In this document: positions 12,001-21,699 of the stretch, in pieces | Position numbering within the stretch: position 1 is the first letter of the stretch | Layout: every line of letters starts with the position of its first letter | Program-made: the position numbers and the translations under genes | The notes under the pieces: model-generated | Seen by the model: only the letters and a program-made list of their open reading frames with translations | Told to the model about the DNA's origin: nothing | Databases searched by the model: none | Origin: Escarpia spicata | Taxonomy: Eukaryota > Annelida > Polychaeta > Sabellida > Siboglinidae | Assembly: GCA_963995525.1 (NCBI GenBank) | Contig: OZ023207.1 | Coordinates: forward strand, 1,912,001-1,976,000 | Reading direction: 5' to 3' | Length of the DNA stretch: 64,000 bases

Positions 12001-12232
12001 ATGATTTCCATAAGATAGCTGTTCCACCTGATTTTCTTCCTGATGTGATACCACTCGAATAGTCACACTTAGCCCTACCAAAACCAAGGTAGTTTACATG
12101 TATATCATTAATAATCGCCAATTCTTGTTTTGCAAGCCATGTCTCCTGAAGCAACAGTATGTCACAGTCATCAACTATCTCAATCACTTCATCCTTTCTC
12201 AGTCCATGACAATTGTAGGATTTAATGTTCAT
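9008..12232 (-). pseudogene. LINE ORF2: endonuclease and reverse transcriptase, broken
   Basis: Starts at the ATG at 12232 (MNIKSYNCHGLRKDEV), overlapping the ORF1 stop by ATGA. The endonuclease shows LLQETWL, LIIGDWN and NLSDHFV, matching the ETW, GDxN and SDH active-site motifs. A single TGA at 11951 interrupts it in frame, and a TAA at 11255 follows. A 17-bp tandem duplication lies near 11195-11228. The RT shows NYRPIAIASV, DASKAFDRVNH (motif A), GVRQGGVVSPYLFN and HLMYADDVVLISP (motif C). Frameshifts occur near 10556 and 10310. After the palm, an 18-residue segment is repeated in frame nine to ten times (9262-9762), then unique C-terminal sequence resumes to a stop at 9008. The catalytic residues survive, but the reading frame does not. 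Confidence 0.85.
9262..9762 (-). repeat. 54-bp array inside LINE ORF2, about 9 copies
   Basis: The unit is 54 bp, exactly 18 codons (TYCACLYTAQLWSTYRLK on the minus strand), repeated head to tail within the RT C-terminal part and flanked by unique LINE coding sequence on both sides. One copy has TGG changed to TGA, ending the long frame at 9449. The array therefore arose by expansion of a coding segment within this LINE copy or its family. Confidence 0.92.
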
Positions 12233-13326
12233 GAACGTTGAGAGTTGTCTCGTGCTTTTCTAAACCACCTATACATGATACCCTCAGGCCACAGTTCCTC
12301 ATCTAGCAGGATGTTTGGATCTTCACAGATCGCAGAGATGTGGAAAGAGCTGTATGTGTTGAATTTACTTTTCAGTTTTTCCACTGTCACTTTCAAGCGT
12401 GTATGTTTCTCAACATACGCAACAATCTGTTTTGCCTCCGTGTCTGGTGCAAACCGAGTCACAAACACACTAGCTACACGTTGTCGAGATGCAACTTTTA
12501 GACGAGTTCTTAGCGCACTGCCACACCCCATTGTTCTCTTTCGCTTTACTCCCCCTGGTGGATCGACATTCGATTGACTGATGGTTGTACTCCCTGATTT
12601 CATATTTGTACGATTTTTGGTGCGTTTCTGTTTCTTGACAACGGTTGACCATGTTTCATTGTCGTAATCCACGGATGTTGGAATTGTTTGGTCCACAGTT
12701 TTAGGGAATGTCTCATGTTCATTCCCACCTTTCCTGCATATATGCGCCACCTCAAGAGCCGGCGCATCAACATTAGCAGTAGTGTCAAGGTCAGAGTGAC
12801 TGTTGTGCACTGGTGTATGTTGCACTTGATGTAGCCCTCTTTCTACTTCATACAACCGATTCGACATTGCATTCTTAATCTCCGTTTGTTCGTGCAAGAC
12901 TTTCGCCATGAATACTAAGTAAGTTTTGTTATTTTGTAGTTCACGGAGTAGATCGTTCAAGTCGATGTTGTCGTATGTGATCGGTGGCAGCTGTGCGAGG
13001 TTCTGTGTAACAAACGTTGGCACATTCTCACCCAGTTCATCCACGAATTTGTAAATGTCCTCGATGTTCGATTCTCGTTTGTTGGGACCCTGCCTCTTTA
13101 TGAACCGCTGCGAGGATTCATTTGGGCAAAGATCATACAAAAGTTTATTTGCATTTTCTATCGTACGATCATCGTAGAAACTACTGCATAGATGCACGAT
13201 CATATCCATCGGCAAAGTGTCCATCTTGTTTGTGATGAAACATAATATTTCATTGATCACTGGTTCCGGATCTCTAGAGTGGTTCGCACTGCTGTTCGCC
13301 ATCTTTTTCGCACTGCTGTTCGCCAT
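12229..13326 (-). CDS. LINE ORF1 protein, about 365 residues
   Basis: An intact frame of about 365 codons from the first ATG (13326); the frame is open six codons further upstream without an ATG. The N-terminus is a tandem duplication (MANSSAKKMANSSA) encoded by a duplicated 24-bp segment. The middle is a helical, charged region, followed by a basic linker (VKKQKRTKNRTN, GGVKRKRT). The C-terminal 90 residues (RVASVFVTRFAPDTEAKQIV, then KFNTYSSF, then LWPEGIMYRWF) resemble the RNA-binding C-terminal segment seen in ORF1 proteins of CR1/L2-type LINEs and similar animal elements. No CCHC knuckle is seen. It ends with TCATGA, sharing ATGA with ORF2. The product would be an RNA chaperone or particle protein. 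Intactness next to a broken ORF2 suggests a fairly young insertion. Confidence 0.75.
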   Translation of the reverse strand: MANSSAKKMANSSANHSRDPEPVINEILCFITNKMDTLPMDMIVHLCSSFYDDRTIENANKLLYDLCPNESSQRFIKRQGPNKRESNIEDIYKFVDELGENVPTFVTQNLAQLPPITYDNIDLNDLLRELQNNKTYLVFMAKVLHEQTEIKNAMSNRLYEVERGLHQVQHTPVHNSHSDLDTTANVDAPALEVAHICRKGGNEHETFPKTVDQTIPTSVDYDNETWSTVVKKQKRTKNRTNMKSGSTTISQSNVDPPGGVKRKRTMGCGSALRTRLKVASRQRVASVFVTRFAPDTEAKQIVAYVEKHTRLKVTVEKLKSKFNTYSSFHISAICEDPNILLDEELWPEGIMYRWFRKARDNSQRS

Positions 13327-13987
13327 CTTTTTCGCTTTGCTCACCGTGTGAGCGATAATAAGATTGTAACCGTTTCATAATCCTGTACCCGTCCTCGTCC
13401 GTAGCTGCTGTCCGGTTTTCTGTCTTGTCACATCTGACTTAACTTCATGCATTAATACATCACATCAAACGATCGGTAATTTTACTTTAGACCATAATAT
13501 TTGACGGTAATTTGTTACTCTATTTTGGTAATCAACCTCTACGTAACGCCACCTAGCGACCCAAATGCCACCTCCTCAAGATTGTCATCCCAGTCCGTCT
13601 GGTGCTCATCTGCCAACTTGCTCAGTCTGGTCTTGAGTGTCTGGTTGGTTCTGCAACATGTTTCATTTCATATGTGGTCAAGAATATTCCAAGTACATAA
13701 TTTTAGTAGCTAGTTGTCTGCTTTTGGTAGTTAAAGAAAATGTGACAAACTGACAATTTCACACAATTTGTTTATATGTGCAATATTGCACATGCCATTT
13801 CTGTAATGTAATAATGCCTCTAAATGGTCCACATACAAATTCTATCATCATACATTTGGCAACATGTATGTCATAAATTATTTTTTATAATGAGTTTCAA
13901 TCAAAAAGAGAAAATGCATAGAAAATGTTCAGTTTTCCACATTTTTAATAGTTAAATCGTGATTACTAATTCTAATGGGCAACTTAC
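13327..13987. other. LINE 5' end and unique intronic sequence
   Basis: 13327-13480 is the probable LINE 5' leader, richer in CpG than its surroundings and with two copies of AAGATGGCG (a YY1-type motif), the one covering the first ORF1 ATG and the other 24 bp inside the ORF. From about 13500 to the integrase exon at 13988 I see AT-rich sequence without features. Confidence 0.45.
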
Positions 13988-14214
13988 AGTCTTTGACCAT
14001 TTATTGTAATGGTTGAACAACATTATTTTAACTTTACATCTGATGTACTGGTAGTACCTTTCATCCACACCGTTAGTCTGTGGGTGATATGCAGCTGTAA
14101 TCATATGTTTAATATCAAACCTCTTTGCCAAATCAATGTTCAACTGATTCACAAATTCTCGACCTTGGTCTGAGAGCAGTTTTGTGGGTGTACCATATCT
14201 GTAAAACAACTTAC
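13988..14214 (-). pseudogene. Integrase core exon with second Asp and Glu
   Basis: On the minus strand a CTTCTTATGCAG acceptor precedes 14214 and a GTAAGT donor follows 13988. The 227-nt exon translates without a stop: KLFYRYGTPTKLLSDQGREF, then VNQLNIDLAKRFDIKHMITA, then AYHPQTNGVDERYYQYI, to KWSKT. It contains SDQG and HPQTNGxxE, the second Asp and the Glu of the DDE triad, with exactly 35 residues between them, the canonical DD35E spacing. Family: retroviral-type integrase core as in Gypsy, Ginger and KRBA2-like genes. The introns favour Ginger or a domesticated gene over a plain retrotransposon. This exon itself is undamaged; the neighbouring exons are not. Confidence 0.82.
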
Positions 14215-14261
14215 CTGCATAAGAAGTTTTGGTATATAACAATATTATGATTTTTTACTTA

Positions 14262-16577
14262 ACAAAAATAAAAGAGGAAACATATGATGGAATTAATGCT
14301 AGTTAGCCATTGATTTAGTGGAAGTGTATTACTGGCTAAAGTATGTCCTTTCTGAAATATGGATTGAAACAATGATGAGAGAGACAATTAATGCTAGTTA
14401 GCCATTGATATAGTGGAAGTGTATTACTGGCTAAAGTATGTCCTTTCTGTAATATGGATTGAAACAATGATGAGAGAGACAATTAATGCTAGTTAGCCAT
14501 TGATTTAGTGGAAGTGTATTACTGGCTAAAGTATGTCCTTTCTGTAATATGGATTGAAACAATGATGAGAGAGACAATTAATGCTAGTTAGCCATTGATA
14601 TAGTGGAAGTGTATTACTGGCTAAAGTATGTCCTTTCTGTAATATGGATTAAAACAACGATGAGAGAGACAATTAATGCTAGTTAGCCATTGATATAGTG
14701 GAAGTGTATTACTGGCTAAAGTAGGTCCTTTCTGTAATATGGATTAAAACAACGATGAGAGAGACAATTAATGCTAGTTAGCCATTGATTTAGTGGAAGT
14801 GTATTACTGGCTAAAGTATGTCCTTTCTGTAATATGGATTGAAACAATGATGAGAGAGACAATTAATGCTAGTTAGCCATTGATTTAGTGGAAGTGTATT
14901 ACTGGCTAAAGTAGGCCCTTTCTGTAATATGGATTGAAACAATGATGAGAGAGACAATTAATGCTAGTTAACCATTGATTTAGTGGAAGTGTATTACTGG
15001 CTAAAGTAGGTCCTTTCTGTAATATGGATTGAAACAATGATGAGAGAGACAATTAATGCTAGTTAGCCATTGATTTAGTGGAAGTGTATTACTGGCTAAA
15101 GTATGTCCTTTCTCTAATATGGATTGAAACAATGATGAGAGAGACAATTAATGCTAGTTAGCCATTGATTTAGTGGAAGTGTATTACTGGCTAAAGTAGG
15201 TCCTTTCTCTAATATGGATTGAAACAATGATGAGAGAGACAATTAATGCTAGTTAGCCATTGATTTAGTGGAAGTGTATTACTGGCTAAAGTAGGCCCTT
15301 TCTGTAATATGGATTGAAACAATGATGAGAGAGACAATTAATGCTAGTTAGCCATTGATTTAGTGGAAGTGTATTACTGGCTAAAGTAGGTCCTTTCTCT
15401 AATATGGATTGAAACAATGATGAGAGAGACAATTAATGCTAGTTAACCATTGATTTAGTGGAAGTGTATTACTGGCTAAAGTAGGTCCTTTCTGTAATAT
15501 GGATTGAAACAATGATGAGAGAGACAATTAATGCTAGTTAGCCATTGATTTAGTGGAAGTGTATTACTGGCTAAAGTAGGTCCTTTCTCTAATATGGATT
15601 GAAACAATGATGAGAGAGACAATTAATGCTAGTTAGCCATTGATTTAGTGGAAGTGTATTACTGGCTAAAGTAGGCCCTTTCTGTAATATGGATTGAAAC
15701 AATGATGAGAGAGACAATTAATGCTAGTTAGCCATTGATTTAGTGGAAGTGTATTACTGGCTAAAGTAGGCCCTTTCTGTAATATGGATTGAAACAATGA
15801 TGAGAGAGACAATTAATGCTAGTTAGCCATTGATTTAGTGGAAGTGTATTACTGGCTAAAGTAGGTCCTTTCTCTAATATGGATTGAAACAATGATGAGA
15901 GAGACAATTAATGCTAGTTAGCCATTGATTTAGTGGAAGTGTATTACTGGCTAAAGTAGGCCCTTTCTGTAATATGGATTGAAACAATGATGAGAGAGAC
16001 AATTAATGCTAGTTAACCATTGATTTAGTGGAAGTGTATTACTGGCTAAAGTAGGCCCTTTCTGTAATATGGATTGAAACAATGATGAGAGAGACAATTA
16101 ATGCTAGTTAACCATTGATTTAGTGGAAGTGTATTACTGGCTAAAGTAGGCCCTTTCTCTAATATGGATTGAAACAATGATGAGAGAGACAATTAATGCT
16201 AGTTAGCCATTGATTTAGTGGAAGTGTATTACTGGCTAAAGTAGGCCCTTTCTGTAATATGGATTGAAACAATGATGAGAGAGACAATTAATGCTAGTTA
16301 GCCATTGATTTAGTGGAAGTGTATTACTGGCTAAAGTAGGCCCTTTCTGTAATATGGATTGAAACAATGATGAGAGAGACAATTAATGCTAGTTAACCAT
16401 TGATTTAGTGGAAGTGTATTACTGGCTAAGGTAGGCCCTTTCTGTAATATGGATTGAAACAATGATGAGAGAGACAATTAATGCTAGTTAACCATTGATT
16501 TAGTGGAAGTGTATTACTGGCTAAAGTAGGTCCTTTCTGTAATATGGATTGAAACAATGATGAGAGAGACAATTAAT
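14262..16577. repeat. 95-bp minisatellite, about 24 copies
   Basis: The unit contains GAGAGAGACAATTAATGCTA, TAGTGGAAGTGTATTACTGG and TCTGTAATATGGATTGAAAC. Variants (AGGTCC/AGGCCC/ATGTCC, CTGTAA/CTCTAA, TAGCC/TAACC, GATTT/GATAT) recur in runs. The array fills the intron just upstream of the integrase exon at 13988-14214. Confidence 0.97.
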
Positions 16578-16861
16578 GTGTCGACCATTCCACTTATGTA
16601 ACCTAAACAGAGGTGAACACTCCGAGGCAACATGCAAAGCATTACTAAAATCTCATATCTTCCATAGAACCTATGGAACACCTTGTTGTTAGAAGATGTG
16701 ACATTTTAATTACTATGATGCACTACTTTTTCAATGTAGTTGTTATTCCAGTTAATCTAGCTTTACTTTTATATTAAAAATAATTATTACTTCCACAAGT
16801 TACACTTGCCTGGGAAGCAACTTGATTTTGCTGAAATAAAACTGAGCATTCAATAAACTAC
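16578..16861. other. Unique AT-rich intronic sequence
   Basis: No gene or repeat recognised between the 95-bp array and the LINE 3' fragment. Confidence 0.45.
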
Positions 16862-17373
16862 ATGTCTGTAGATGTAACTCTTCAGCCGACGCTCACCTGC
16901 TCGAGGTCCCGTGCTGCAAGCTTTGTACTCAAGGCATCAAAGCTTTTTCACGCGCCACGCCACACCTCTGGAACATCTGCCCCTTGCCATGCGTGCCTCA
17001 TCGTGTTCAAGAAGCAACTAAAGACACTTCTTTTTAAATGTGCTTTTTCTCTTTAAATTACATGTGTGGACAGTGGCGAACTCCGGACTTTTTAATATCT
17101 ACCTTTAACTATTATTATTATTATTCTCTCTTAATTTGTCGTTTTAATTAGTATTAGTATTATTACTATCCTCATCTATTTACTGTTGATATGTACATGT
17201 ATGTATATTTTAATGCTTTTATTTATTTATTTTATTATTTATTTATATATTTTTATTTAATTTAATAATCTTAATAGCTACATGCCGTGTTTTTAGGATT
17301 GTAATGCGCCTCTGAATGGTAATAACTGCCAGATTTATGGCGCAGAGAAATGCAGTAAATTATTATTATTATT
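16862..17373 (+). mobile_element. 5'-truncated CR1-like LINE 3' end
   Basis: An open frame ends in VFKKQLKTLLFKCAFSL and stop at 17056. This is the typical C-terminus of CR1/L2-type RTs, where FHAPRH resembles a decayed APRLWN block. A 3' untranslated region follows, ending with TGCGCCTCTGA (17305), a spacer, GGCGCA (17339) and an (ATT)n tail at 17360-17373. The same stem and tail end the LINE at 47-51 kb, so the two are related families. The tail directly abuts an integrase exon. Confidence 0.78.
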
Positions 17374-17495
17374 CAGCCCATGTGCCACCCACAGACCAGA
17401 CTTCTGTCTTAATGGAAACAGTTCCACGTATTTCGTGAAGTAGTCCGTCAGGGTCAGAACATACTTCATTCCAGTCTGAGTCTCTGGTAATGGGC
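17373..17495 (-). pseudogene. Integrase core exon with first catalytic Asp
   Basis: On the minus strand TTTGTCTGTAG precedes 17495. The exon reads PLPETQTGMKYVLTLTDYFT, then KYVELFPLRQKSGLWVAHGL. TLTDYFTKYVE is the first Asp block of the integrase core. Splicing to the exon at 19494 restores one Gly codon (G|GC) and the expected sequence GMDLIGPLPETQ. Ending the exon at 17373 would give phase 1, matching the next exon at 14214 and joining HGL-S-KLFYRYGTP. No GT follows. Instead the (ATT)n tail of a LINE begins at this point, so the donor has apparently been displaced by the insertion. Confidence 0.8.
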
Positions 17496-17559
17496 CTACA
17501 GACAAACAACCCGAGTTAACAGTAATACCGACAGCAATTCAATTATTAATTCTGCACTA
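17496..17559. other. Intron sequence upstream of the core exon
   Basis: Short AT-rich stretch holding the branch and acceptor region for the exon at 17495 (minus strand) before the 32-bp array begins. Confidence 0.4.
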
Positions 17560-19133
17560 GCTTACACCCATGCATGGCGCAACAAACCAAGGCTTACACC
17601 CATGCATGGTGCAACAAACCAAGGCTTACATCCATGCATGGTGCAACAAACCAAGGCTTTACACCCATGCATGGCTCAACAAACCAAGGCTTACACCCAT
17701 GCATGGTGCAACAAACCAAGGCTTACACCCATGCATGGTGCAACAAACCAAGGCTTACACCCATGCATGGTGCAACAAACCAAGGCTTACACCCATGCAT
17801 GGTGCAACAAACCAAGGCTTACACCCATGCATGGTGCAACAAACCAAGGCTTACACCCATGCATGGTGCAACAAACCAAGGCTTACACCCATGCATGGTG
17901 CAACAAACCAAGACTTTACACCCATGCATGGTGCAACAAACCAAGGCTTACACCCATGCATGGTGCAACAAACCAAGGCTTACACCCATACATGGCACAA
18001 CAATCCAAGGCTTACACCCATGCATGGTGCAACAAACCAAGGCTTTACACCCATGCATGGTGCAACAAACCAAGGCTTACACCCATGCATGGTGCAACAA
18101 ACCAACACTTACACCCATACATGGCACAACAAACCAAGGCTTACATCCATGCATGGTGCAACAAACCAAGGCTTTACACCCATGCATGGTGCAACAAACC
18201 AAGGCTTACACCCATACATGGCACAACAAACCAAGGCTTACACCCATGAATGGTGCAACAAACCAAGGCTTACACCCATGCATGGTGGAACAAACCAAGG
18301 CTTACACCCATGCATGGTGCAACAACCCAAGGCTTACACCCATGCATGGTGCAACAACCCAAGGCTTACAACCACGCATGGTGCAACAAACCACGGCTTA
18401 CACCCATGCATGGTGGAACAAACCAAGGCTTACACCCATGCATGGCACAACAAACCAAGGCTTACACCCATGCATGGTGCAACAACCCAAGGCTTACAAC
18501 CACGCATGGTGCAACAAACCACGGCTTACACCCATGCATGGTGCAACAAACCAAGGCTTACAACCATGCATGGTGCAACAACCCAAGGCTTACACCCATG
18601 CATGGTGCAACAACCCAAGGCTTACACCCATGCATGGTGCAACAAACCAAGGCTTACACCCATGCATGGTGCAACAAACCAAGGCTTACACCCATGCATG
18701 GTGCAACAAACCAAGGCTTACAACCATGCATGGTGCAACAAACCAAGGCTTACACCCATGCATGGCACAAAAAACCAAGGCTTACACCCATGCATGGTGC
18801 AACAAACCAAGGCTTACACCCATGCATGGTGCAACAACCCAAGGCTTATACCCATGCATTGTGCAACAAACCAAGGCTTACAACCATGCATGGTGCAACA
18901 ACCCAAGGCTTACACCCATGCATGGTGCAACAAACCAAGGCTTACACCCAAGCATGGCGCAACAAACCAAGGCTTACACCCATGCATGGTTCAACAAACC
19001 AAGGCTTACACCCATGCATGGCGCAACAAACCAAGGCTTACACCCATGCATGGCGCAACAAACCAAGTCTTACACCCATGCATGGTGCAACAAACCAAGG
19101 CTTACACCCATACATGGTGCAACAAACCGCGGC
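17560..19133. repeat. 32-bp minisatellite, about 49 copies
   Basis: The unit contains CTTACACCCATGCATGGTGC and AACAAACCAAGG, with variants ACAACC, CACGCATGG and GGCACAAC. It includes the palindromic CATGCATG. As 32 is not a multiple of three, three frames stay open for hundreds of codons. It fills the intron between two integrase core exons. Confidence 0.97.
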
Positions 19134-19493
19134 CAGTAGTTAGCACCATTTTAGTACATTGATTTTAAATTAATTCACAGTGGCGCCATCTGGAGAACTG
19201 CTAAGGTTCCCTGTACAGTTTCCATGTTTCTCTGATGAGTGGAACAGCAAATTTATAATTAAGTAACTCCCTCTGTGTTTTTAATACATCGCCAATCAGA
19301 AGTTCAGATGCTATTGTTCCAAAGAAGCGAATGAACACAGAAATGTGTGACTGGGACCTTGGCACCTGGAGGAGATACACTTACATAGCCCCAACATTAG
19401 AATATTAATTTACAGATTATGTTTCAAAGTTTTGCCATATCAACTATATGTACATGTTTGTATACATAAGAAACATTTCGGTAAACCATCTAC
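19134..19493. other. Unique intronic sequence
   Basis: No gene, repeat or RNA signal recognised. It lies between the 32-bp array and the integrase exon at 19494-19597. Confidence 0.4.
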
Positions 19494-19597
19494 CTATAAG
19501 GTCCATCCCAACCATATGCATTGGTTCAACAATCTTTATTGGTGTTAGCTTTGGAGCCACAGTCTTGAGCTTCTGGTACCGTTGACCTGCATCGCAT
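19494..19597 (-). pseudogene. Integrase exon: end of zinc domain and start of core
   Basis: On the minus strand TTCCGATTGCCAG precedes 19597 and GTAGATGG follows 19494. The 104-nt exon reads CDAGQRYQKLKTVAPKLTPI, then KIVEPMHMVGMDLIG. In the family this block is CDxCQR followed by a linker and W/M.M.G.DLIGP. Here the last zinc ligand Cys is Gly (CDAG), so the HHCC finger has lost a ligand. Its end phase fits the next exon. Its start phase (two bases needed) does not match the apparent donor of the exon at 19936, so that junction is damaged or not understood. Confidence 0.78.
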
Positions 19598-19935
19598 CTG
19601 GCAATCGGAAAGATGAGAAATAACAAAGTAAATGCAACATGCTTATGTGAAAATAAATAATTTGTTGGTATAAAAAACTATAACAATTCAAATTCATTAC
19701 AATGATTTTTTGTTAAATAAATGTCTGACAAATATAGTGTATCTAAATGTTTGATTGTTAATTTATGTGCTGAAATTCAATGCAAAACACACAGTAGGTA
19801 AAACTGATGTTTATGATTATATATAATCAATATCAGACGTCTAGTTTGTTAAACATGCAACATTAAAACAACCAGTTGGCTTCATGAATGGATTACAGTG
19901 TATGAAGTAGAACTGTCAATGTGAAGGTCACTTAC
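19598..19935. other. Unique intronic sequence
   Basis: AT-rich intron between two integrase exons. Nothing else recognised. Confidence 0.4.
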
Positions 19936-21200
19936 GCATGTCTTGACATCACCTTTCAAACCCTTCCAGGAGAAGCGCTGGGTGATCTTATCTACAGTGG
20001 CATTGATGCCACTGTGGCCAGCATGATCTTATCTACAGTGGCATTGATGCCACTGTGGCCAGCATGATCTTATCTACAGTGGCATTGATGCCACTATGGC
20101 CAGCATGATCTTATCTACAGTGGCATTGATGTCACTGTGACCAGCATGATCTTATCTACAGTGGCATTTATGCCACTGTGACCAGCATGATCTTATATAC
20201 AGTGGCATTGATGCCACTGTGACCAGCATGATCTTATCTACAGTGGCATTGATGTCACTGTGACCAGCATGATCTTATCTACAGTGGCATTGATGTCACT
20301 GTGACCAGCATGATCTTATCTACAGTGGCATTGATGCCACTGTGGCCAGTATGATCTTATCTACAGTGGCATTGATGCCACTATGACCAGCATGATCTTA
20401 TCTACAGTGGCATTGATGTCACTGTGACCAGCATGATCTTATCTACAGTGGCATTTATGCCACTGTGACCAGCATGATCTTATATACAGTGGCATTGATG
20501 CCACTGTGACCAACATGATCTTATCTACAGTGGCATTGATGTCACTGTGACCAGCATGATCTTATCTACAGTGGCATTGATGCCACTGTGACCAGCATGA
20601 TCTTATCTACAGTGGCATTGATGCCACTGTGACCAGCATGATCTTATCTACAGTGGCATTGATGCCACTGTGACCAGCATGATCTTATCTACAGTGGCAT
20701 TGATGTCACTGTGACCAGCATGATCTTATCTACAGTGGCATTGATGTCACTGTGACCAGCATGATCTTATCTACAGTGGCATTGATGCCACTGTGACCAG
20801 CATGATATTATCTAGTGGCATTGATGTCACTGTGGCCAGCATGATCTTATCTACAGTGGCATTGATGTCACTGTGACCAGCATGATCTTATCTACAGTGG
20901 CATTGATGCCACTGTGGCTAGCATGATCTTATCTACAGTGACATTGATGCCACTGTGGCTAGCATGGTCTTATCTACTGTGGCATTGATGCCACTGTGGC
21001 TAGCATGATCTTAGCTATAGTGGCGTTGATGCCACTGTGGTCAGCATGATCTTAGTTACCTACAGTAACATTGATGCCACTGTGGCCAGCATGCGGTGCT
21101 CAGTGTATCTGCCACAGGATTCTTCTCCTTCCATCCACACCAATGGTGATGCACTGACGTATGTTCGTGTGGGGTGGCTTGTACACCAGTGCTCCAGTAT
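19936..21200 (-). pseudogene. Integrase zinc-binding exon swollen by a 41-bp array
   Basis: On the minus strand TTTCTAG precedes 21200 and GTAAGTG follows 19936. The 5' part reads TGALVYKPPHTNIRQCITIG, then VDGRRRILWQIH, a TGA, then APHAGHSGIN. The 3' part reads GHSGINATVDKITQRFSWKG, then LKGDVKTC. Together these are the segment before and within the HHCC zinc-binding domain that precedes retroviral-type integrase cores (H..P.AGH.G...T...I..RF.W). Between the two parts the GHSGINAT stretch has been amplified into a 1.1-kb array with a unit that breaks frame. With the in-frame TGA this exon cannot encode a normal finger. Confidence 0.78.
19977..21092. repeat. 41-bp hairpin minisatellite inside an exon, about 27 copies
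   Basis: The unit is ATGATCTTATCTACAGTGGC plus ATTGATGCCACTGTGGCCAGC. It contains ACAGTGGCAT, a TG loop and ATGCCACTGT, a perfect 10-bp stem. On the minus strand one unit equals the GHSGINATVDKI coding stretch, so the array derives from the exon itself. Degenerate units lie at the 3' edge (20900-21090). Confidence 0.95.
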
Positions 21201-21322
21201 CTAGAAATATTTATTAAGTCACATCAGCATTATTTGTAAATGTTGGTACTTATAGCAAGACTACTATTATTTTACAGTTGTAACGTTATTTAAGAATGTA
21301 AATTAACTAGACCATTGTTTAC

Positions 21323-21368
21323 CTCTCATTTGACGCATCATCCAATTCAGTGCTGAAGATACTTGTTT
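21323..21368 (-). other. Possible 46-nt exon of the integrase gene
   Basis: On the minus strand GTTACGCTAG precedes 21368 and GTAAAC follows 21323. Read to match the phase of the exon at 21200, it gives 15 open codons and completes an Asp codon (G|AT) before TGALVYKPP. The signals are weak and a second frame is also open, so this is tentative. Confidence 0.3.
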
Positions 21369-21699
21369 CTAGCGTAACAATTTAGCAGGGTTGGCATGTT
21401 TTTGTCCTCACAGTAGAAACCATGCGGCAGAAATACTTTCTACCTGTGCTATCAATATCAACATTTCTATTTCCTTCTTCCACCATCACAGTGTCATCTT
21501 GTGGTGCCAGCCCCAACAAGTTACTAAGACACACACAGCTAGCAAATGTGTCTTATCAGCTCACCCAACCACTGAAACACTAGCAAGCTCTAGCAGCTAG
21601 CCTGGTTAGTTGGACACAACAGTGACCAGGTGCTTCAAAACCAAACTTTCCATTGACCACAAGATGACCAGGTGATACTTAATTATAATTACCAGCCAA
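21369..21699. other. Unique sequence, no gene seen
   Basis: Contains several AGCTAGC-type short inverted motifs near 21537-21602 but no supported feature. Confidence 0.4.

Larger units (their letters stand above)
8829..13480 (-). mobile_element. Two-ORF LINE (CR1/L2-like), minus strand, degraded
   Basis: A roughly 4.6-kb non-LTR retrotransposon read from about 13480 to about 8829. It has an ORF1 with a C-terminal RRM-like or RNA-binding segment, an AP-type endonuclease, a reverse transcriptase and a short 3' region ending in a TTATC-type repeat. ORF1 and ORF2 overlap by ATGA. ORF2 carries several stops and frameshifts and an in-frame tandem expansion. It is inserted in an intron of the minus-strand integrase gene in the same orientation. 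The clade is inferred from motif layout. The 5' boundary is approximate and I found no target-site duplication. Confidence 0.8.

Noticed and set aside
17570..19162. Open frames of up to 530 codons (MHGATNQGLHP repeats)
   Set aside because: The 32-bp unit lacks stops in several frames, so three overlapping frames are open at once. This is an array in an intron.
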